Part shown: one piece after another, positions 58,325-64,000 of the stretch
Layout of the letters: every line of letters starts with the position of its first letter
How positions within the stretch are numbered: the first letter of the stretch is position 1
Assembly (NCBI GenBank): GCA_963971225.1
Contig: OZ020267.1
Location: forward strand, 104,464,392-104,528,391
DNA length: 64,000 nt
Source: Melieria omissa
Lineage: Eukaryota; Arthropoda; Insecta; Diptera; Ulidiidae
Direction of reading: 5' to 3'
The notes under the pieces: generated by a model
What the model was told of the DNA's origin: nothing
The model's input: only the letters and a program-made list of their open reading frames with translations
The model's database searches: none
Position numbers and translations under genes: made by a program

Positions 58325-59740
58325 GCTTCAAAATGCAAGCTTCCAGCTGTTTGTGCGCCATATTTGTTATTAAATTTTGTATCCAGTACACACGACATGC
58401 TGTGCACAAAAAAAATATAAAATACACACAAATGCATGAAAATTTGCATGATTGTATGTGTGCATATGTGAGCGTATGTGTGCATATGTGAGCATATTTG
58501 TGCGCCAAGCATGCGAGTTACCACAGGTGCTGCTCCTGCTGACTTTTTTAGTAGCAACACGGCTGGCTGCAACATAAGCTGCCATCATAAAAAGTTTTGT
58601 GGTTGTTACTTTAATTTTGTTGTTGTTGTTTTGTACATGCAGACTTAGAGGCTGAACGTACAGGGTGCATGACAGCGCAATATGAGAAACCTTAACGGCT
58701 CATTAAAGTTTTCGAATATACGAAATGAAAAAAAAGGTTGGCTTGTCCTTAAAATGTTTTGTTGTTGTAATCGCCAAAGTCTTGTGGCACACACACACAC
58801 ATATATGCTTACATATATATATATATATAAGCCTATATATGTAAGTTCGTAGCGCCGCAGTCCTTTGTCATTTGCGATTTGTTTCCCTTCTCTCGTTGCT
58901 GTTGTTGCAACTCCCCAATACTCGCCAGTCGTTAGTGCGATTTTGGCATGCAGTATTTATGGTAAGCACCGCATAAAGCAGCAACAAAAATGAGAAAGTT
59001 TTGCGCACTGGCGCAGGCAATATGAGCCGTCAAGCTGCTGCCGCAACGACGGCGCTAAGACGTCGCGTCGTCGCATATCCTGCGGTTGTGCCGTCTGCAC
59101 TACCTTCCACAGCTACTCGCACTCGGTTATATACATTCGTCAGCGACGGTGTGCGACTGCTTACAGAAAAACGCCTGATACAGTTAGCTTATTTAAGGAC
59201 AGACACACACACACATACACATAAATTCACTTTACTTCCGCCGTTGTTTTCTTAATAAAATAAAATTTGTGCGAGTGTGTGTGTGTGTGTGTGTGTGCGA
59301 GATGAAATGCCCGAAAGTAAGAAACAACGTTAGACCCTAAGAAGCGCCCATGACAGCCTCCAGTGGGGTAGTCGGAATAAAATTATGGCATATTATGTTC
59401 CAAAAAAAAGGTCCTGCAAATGACAGACGCAGCCGTGTGCGCGGTGATTTGGCTGTTCGACGCTGCACACTGTTTAGTGTCTTAACGGTAATGTGTGGAT
59501 TGTATGAAGGCGAATCGAATAACGTGTGTGTTTGTGTGTGTGTGTGTGTAGGCCATGTGTGAGTAAGCACATTAAAGCAATGGGTTTTCTGTGTGCCTGA
59601 AATAATGATGTGCATTTATGGATAATTTTTTGAAGTCAGCAAGCACTTTGAGAAATTAAGAAATTATGTTTAAAAAGCTACACAGTTGGCATAGCCGTTG
59701 TTGAAAAGAATAAATAAGTAACAAAAGACATCAAAAACAC
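58325..59740. other. Non-coding with microsatellites
   Basis: It contains a CA repeat (about 58787-58801) and a TA-rich hairpin (58809-58843: CTTACATATATA and TATATATGTAAG). GT repeats lie at about 59274-59298 and 59524-59550. A frame from 59021 (MSRQAAAATTALRRRVV) is Ala/Arg-rich and unsupported by splice sites or family. Confidence 0.45.
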
Positions 59741-59744
59741 GAAA

Positions 59745-60825
59745 GTAATGGAGATGGAGTACTTTAAAAAAGGTCTTTTTATTATTGATGGGGATGATGC
59801 ACTGCGACCTGTACCCCTTCTTGGACTTCACAGACTGTCAGTGAGTCCAGTATTCAGGAGGAATTTTAGTATGTTTCCTACACCCCTGGATACCCAGTCC
59901 GTACCTGGTATAAGATGGTCCCCCAGGTGTTTCTTTCTTTTATGCATGAGTACAGTGCATTCTCCTCGTTTATGCATTGTAGTCTCGTTTTCCTGCAATC
60001 AAAACCTGAGTCCCCTTTTTTATGGATTACTTGGCTAGATGATAACTCAATCTGCAGTGCCCTGTTAGCATTCCCGTGATAATCCTTAGATTATTCTTTG
60101 ATAGGGTCATGCAATCCTCGAATCTTTTCCTATTGTAGGACCCGATAACCATCTTGGAATGCTCTAGACCTGGTAGATTTTCCCAGTATTGATTCCTTCT
60201 GGTTATCTCGTCCTTTCTCGTTAGGATAGAAGAAGCTCCTTTTCCCAAACCACAAAAAGGTTCAGGGCCGACAAAAGGTGTAGAAGCTCCCCTCCTTGCC
60301 AGTTCGTCGGCCCGTTCGTTTCCTTCAATGCCAGCGTGGCCCGGAACCCAAAGTACACAGACCTGGTTGTAACGGCCAAGTTCGTTTAGCTTCTCAAGGC
60401 ACTCCAAAACCAGTTTCGAGGACACCTGGTAGGATCTTAGAGCCTTAAGTGCCGCTTGGCTGTCGGAGAGGATAGCAATCTTTCGGTTCCGGTATCCCCT
60501 CACCAGATTGAAATAAGCACACCTTTCAATGGCGTATATTTCCGCCTAGAAGATAGTGGTGTGTTTTCCCGTAGGTTCCGAGTATCTTATCCTCGGCCCG
60601 TACACGCCTATCTCGGTACCCTCCTCCGTTAAGGAGCTATCTGTGTACCAGAATATCATATGCTGGTCTATCAGATACTTTTCCGATATACTTACCCAGT
60701 TCCTTTTGTTACTAAGTTCAGTTTTAAATCTTTTGACAAAGCCGAACTTTAGTGAGATTGTGTCCCCCGGTAGTGCAATGTCGAGATACTGATTCGTAAG
60801 AGTATCAATCCTCATACGGCTCCAG
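59745..60825 (-). pseudogene. RNase H-type LINE 3' fragment
   Basis: Minus-strand order: RMRIDTLTNQYLDIALPGDT (RT-RNase H linker, about 60800); IFWYTDSSLTEEG with the first Asp; YSEPTGKHTTIF followed by TAG (60546-60548) and AEIYAIERCAYFNLV with Glu. Then come RKIAILSDSQAALKALRS with Asp, and LWVPGHAGIEGNERADELAR with the final His/Asp. RRNQYWENLPGLEHSK follows, with ITGMLTGHCRLSYHLAK before TAA (60027-60029). Beyond that a shifted, decayed frame gives a knuckle-like remnant and 3' UTR to about 59745. One nonsense codon within RNase H and a C-terminal break make it inactive. It is less decayed than the copies near 37 kb. Confidence 0.87.
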
Positions 60826-60826
60826 T

Positions 60827-60950
60827 AATGCATACAATTTTGGGGGGGAGGGGGAAAGTGGAAGCGTTCGGTACACAACTTTAGAGCTCAACTTGAGGTG
60901 CTTTTTGAAACCATATTTTTTAGAAATGGTATTTCACTGTTGATCAGTGT
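60827..60950. repeat. hAT-like MITE relative
   Basis: It begins CCAGTAATGCATACAATTTT and continues GGGGGGGAGGGGG, GTACACAACTTTAGAGCTCAA and GAAACCATATTTT, as in the 44.2-44.5 kb copies. The right end (TTTCACTG) is poor and no target duplication is visible. Confidence 0.5.
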
Positions 60951-61885
60951 AAATGAAGTAAGAAGTTTTATCAGACTTTTGTCAGATTGATAAGTCGTTT
61001 AGATTGACAAATTTCTTCAGCTGAACTAATGAAGTTTTTCTGATAAAATTTTATGATTTTTAGCTCATACTTTGATTTGAAAAGTAGAAATAAATATAAT
61101 AAAAATAAAAGTAAATACTATAACTACTAAAAAATTAGCTAACCAATTAAGTTTAGGTGGGTAGTTCGGTAGTCAATCGCAAGCGAGACCACTTAGGCTT
61201 ATAAAACCCATTATATTCCAACCATTTTCCATTGAGCTATTCAGGCTATGCACCGGGTTCTCATCTAAATGTTCTAAAACATTGAATAGACTTCTATCTA
61301 AAGAGAGATAGAGAAAGGAGAAAAACAAGTACGTCGAAAGTTTTTACGCCTCATCTCTGCAGCTTTTACAAATATCATCAGAAAACGGGTAATCAGTCTT
61401 CTAGCATTGTTCGTATTGGTTAGGACTATGGGATATGAACGAACAATGATATTGAAATGATAAGGCACTCTGTGCTGAATGCTTTTCTATGCACGAATGC
61501 TTTTCCAAGCATACTTTTAGGCATGCACTTTGAAGTATGGCAAATTTGGTATAATTCGCTTGGTATAGTCCTATATGGCAAGGAGGGTTCGCGAAGGAAT
61601 GGGATGTGCGAGAATGGTCGAGCGGTTTCCAATTGGAAGTTGCAAGAAACTTCGGCGCGATAAGAAAACTGGTATAAAAGCAGCAGTGTGCAGCGCAGGG
61701 AGTCGAGTCTGTGCTGAGCAAGCAATGGGGAAACATGATATAGTAGTGTATAGTAGAACAAGTGTAAATGAGTAAATAAAGAGATTGTTAGTTTTTGACT
61801 GCGTTTGCGCTGAATAATTTAAGTTGCTTTATTTTCAAACACAATCCAATCGAACCTTGGAAAACAAACTTGGATTTTCGTAACA
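60951..61885. other. Non-coding stretch
   Basis: No gene recognised. Overlapping frames on both strands near 61400-61760 have no recognisable motif. Confidence 0.4.
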
Positions 61886-61892
61886 ATATGTA

Positions 61893-62140
61893 GGAGCTGT
61901 TTAAAGACATGGACCTAGCCCAGCGAATCAACATACAACACCTATGCAGCCTTGGCCATGTCTTCTGTTGGGACAATGAAGTTCCGGCGAAAAAAATGTT
62001 CGATGTCATAGTTGGAGGTTGACGACCAGAGGGAGACAGTGTCTTCGATGCAAGGACCTAGTAGAAGACGCACTATCATCTCTTGGTGATAAATTTTGCA
62101 GTGACTCGTAGTCCGGTAACGAGTCGTTATGCCCAATTAA
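61893..62140 (+). pseudogene. RTE-like LINE C-terminal tail, family 2
   Basis: Plus-strand reading ELFKDMDLAQRINIQHLCSL, then GHVFCWDNEVPAKKMFDVIV before a TGA. A shift then gives RCKDLVEDALSSLG. The 3' end CCGGTAACGAGTCGTTATGC follows. It is the same family as 36665-36895 on the other strand, and both lack everything upstream of the C-terminus. Confidence 0.75.
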
Positions 62141-62327
62141 AGGAAAGGAAGTCTTTTGACACTATTGTTCGACACGACAATGTCGTTTAAGGACCCTTAA
62201 AACAGTTCAAATTGAGTTCCTTTTAGCAAGAACATTTCTTTTGGGGTGTCAAGTTTCCGTTTTTATCAAATTTGTCGCTTCATGTGGTCCATGCTTTCCT
62301 CGTAACATTTTATTTGCTCTACGTATG

Positions 62328-62425
62328 GAAGCTGGCCTTGATAGTCCAGCGGGTAGTGTGTTGGCTTCTCAAACAAAGCTCTTAGGTTCAATTCCCAGCT
62401 CGGGCTGGTGAAATACCTCTCTCAG
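62328..62425 (+). mobile_element. SINE family B, head-only fragment
   Basis: The tRNA-like head has A box TAGTCCAGCGGG (62342-62353), B box GGTTCAATTCC (about 62386) and linker CAGCTCGGGCTGGTGAAATA. The central domain does not follow, so this is a 3'-truncated or recombined copy. Confidence 0.78.
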
Positions 62426-64000
62426 ATGGGAATTAGAAGAATGGAATTTTTAAATTTTTTTTTAATTTTAGAAGTGATCCAAAGCTATGTTCTATGATCC
62501 AGTGGCTATGAGCTGCAACGGAGAAATTCCTCGCAATGTTTTTTGTTGTTAACTTTCAAGTAAATTGAATTGTCTTACTTAATCTCGTTTTCATATTTAT
62601 TTCCCTCCAATCACAGATACATGTAAACATTTTCTCTACCTGACTGCACAAAAAAAAATTCTGGCAATCATTTAATTTAATTTAGTACATGCTACCTTTT
62701 TTGGCTTCGCCCTCGCACTCTCTCCCTCTCACTCTTCCTCTCTCTCCCTCTCTCTCTCCCTCTTTTATCTTCATCACTTGAGTGTATAAACTAAACCTCC
62801 AATTACATTAATTGAAGCACCTAAAATGCCCAAAAACCCTCAGCACCAAAGTGTACAACTGCCTGAGTGGTGGTTACTTCCACACTTTGGCTCTGACTAT
62901 TTTTCTACCTCTTTTTCTACCTTTTTTCTTTACCTCTTACTATCTCTTCTCTCTTTAAAACCAAGTGTAGTGTGTTCCGTATGGCATTTCAAAAATTTCA
63001 TACTAAATTTTTAGTTTTTTTTGTATTTCATTGCCACCAACTGTACCGCCTGCATCACATCATTTCAAATTCAGCATTCAGCACGTAAAAACGTATAACA
63101 AAACGAAAAAACAAACGTTAACCCATTAGCCATTTAGTTATTTGCTTCGTTGAGTTTGAGTTGGCCACCGTTGAGCCCATAGAAATGACCTCAGTGTGTG
63201 TTAAGCCGAACACAAATATTTCGGTGTGGCCGAATGTTGGCGCCATAAAACGGTACATCAAATACATATTTATGTATGTATGTAGTTGTGAATTGTTGTG
63301 TCGTATGTATATAAATCCATATTTGGCATTTGTGGCATTTTTTTCACATTTCAGTTTCCACTTCAGATATCAAAGTTGCCGTAAAAATTAAAAAAAAAAT
63401 GGAAATGGAAGTAAATCATAAAAATAAAAATTGTAAAAAATTTAAATATGAGGCATATATGTACCTATATATTTTTGGTTTTTGCATAATTTTTGGATTT
63501 GACAAATTTTGAGCACTAAAAAGTCTGAGTTCGTTATTGAAAATGTATTTTTTAGTAGTAAAAAAAAAATATGTTTAGTGATGTGAAATAATTTATTTTC
63601 ACTGAAAAGTCTGCAGAGTTTGGAAATGTTATTGAAAATGTTTTTTAGTTATGTTAAATAATTTAATTTCAGCTCTAAAACAGTTTTATAACAAAATAGT
63701 CACAATTCTTTAAAGCAGAAAAATATTGATATAATAAAATATTTGTATTAAAATATATCAAAAATATTTTTTTTATAATAAGTAATGACAGTCTGCGAAA
63801 TGATATTGGAAATATATTTTAATAATAGAAAACATGTTTTGAGTTATGTTAAATAATTTCATTTCAGCACTAAAACAGTTTCAGAACAAAATGATCACAA
63901 TTCTCTAAAGAAGAACAATACTACTGTGATCAAACTGAAAGGTGAATTTTGTTATATTTTTAAAATCTTTATTTATTCTTGCAAATCCATTTCACCTCCT
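62426..64000. other. Non-coding stretch
   Basis: A CT-rich tract (about 62712-62765, CTCTCTCCC repeats) is followed by AT-rich DNA to the end of the window. 63500-63720 and 63760-63900 contain similar words (GAAATGTTATTGAAAATGT, AAATAATTTCATTTCAGC), suggesting a weak ~200-bp duplication. Confidence 0.45.

Overview
This is a stretch of eukaryotic, AT-rich, non-coding DNA from an insect genome. The mobile elements are a jockey-type LINE, a mariner, tRNA-derived SINEs, RNase H-bearing LINE remnants, RTE-type LINE tails and piggyBac-, hAT- and pogo-like MITEs. Fly-style GTT/CAA and AC/GT microsatellites are everywhere. Together these suggest a higher dipteran, possibly a tephritid fruit fly; the species is an inference and cannot be fixed from the sequence. 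There is no bacterial or viral gene organisation. The only long open frames that read as real proteins belong to transposable elements. One strong host candidate is an 88-bp GC-rich minus-strand segment at 12445-12532 with a good acceptor and a consensus donor. It suggests that much of the window could be intron or flank of a large minus-strand gene.

Layout. 1-1.8 kb: plain AT-rich DNA. 1.8-6.1 kb: a 136-bp satellite broken by a young 5'-truncated jockey-like LINE with a 12-bp target duplication. 6.2-6.9 kb: a SINE with a 13-bp target duplication, then a 132-bp hairpin. 9.4-12.1 kb: degenerate tandem repeats, one carrying a piggyBac-like MITE in TTAA. 12.4 kb: candidate exon. 13.4-15.3 kb: 155-bp satellite. 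17.2-18.2 kb: ~160-bp array that looks derived from the 3' end of an RTE-like LINE. 18.85-19.76 kb: (AACTT)n. 22.1-23.0 kb: (CTAGA)n. 24.1-27.3 kb: three more local tandem families.

27.3-38.1 kb is a LINE and SINE graveyard: an RNase H fragment, SINE B copies, a 155-bp array, an internally deleted mariner nested in a LINE fragment, two RTE tails and two more RNase H remnants. 39.3-40.6 kb is another tandem array. 42.6-45.1 kb packs SINE B, a LINE fragment with a 12-bp target duplication, a pogo-like MITE, hAT-like MITEs and SINE A side by side. 45.6-46.7 kb is CpG-richer and possibly regulatory. 47.1-48.8 kb is a striking array of about 16 copies of a palindrome of the form GTTAGCGCTAAC. 49.6 kb holds a ~226-bp foldback. 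52-58.3 kb holds a hAT-like MITE, a 71-bp array, twin 83-bp TTAA MITEs and a CTTAA-rich ~180-bp array. 59.7-62.4 kb holds another RNase H LINE fragment, an RTE tail and a SINE head. The rest is featureless AT-rich DNA.

There is no operon or pathway. What ties the window together is repeat biology: retrotransposition, nested insertion, and local birth of many unrelated tandem arrays. The least ordinary items are the palindrome array, the sharing of one central domain by two SINE families with different tRNA heads, and the satellite apparently built from a LINE 3' end.
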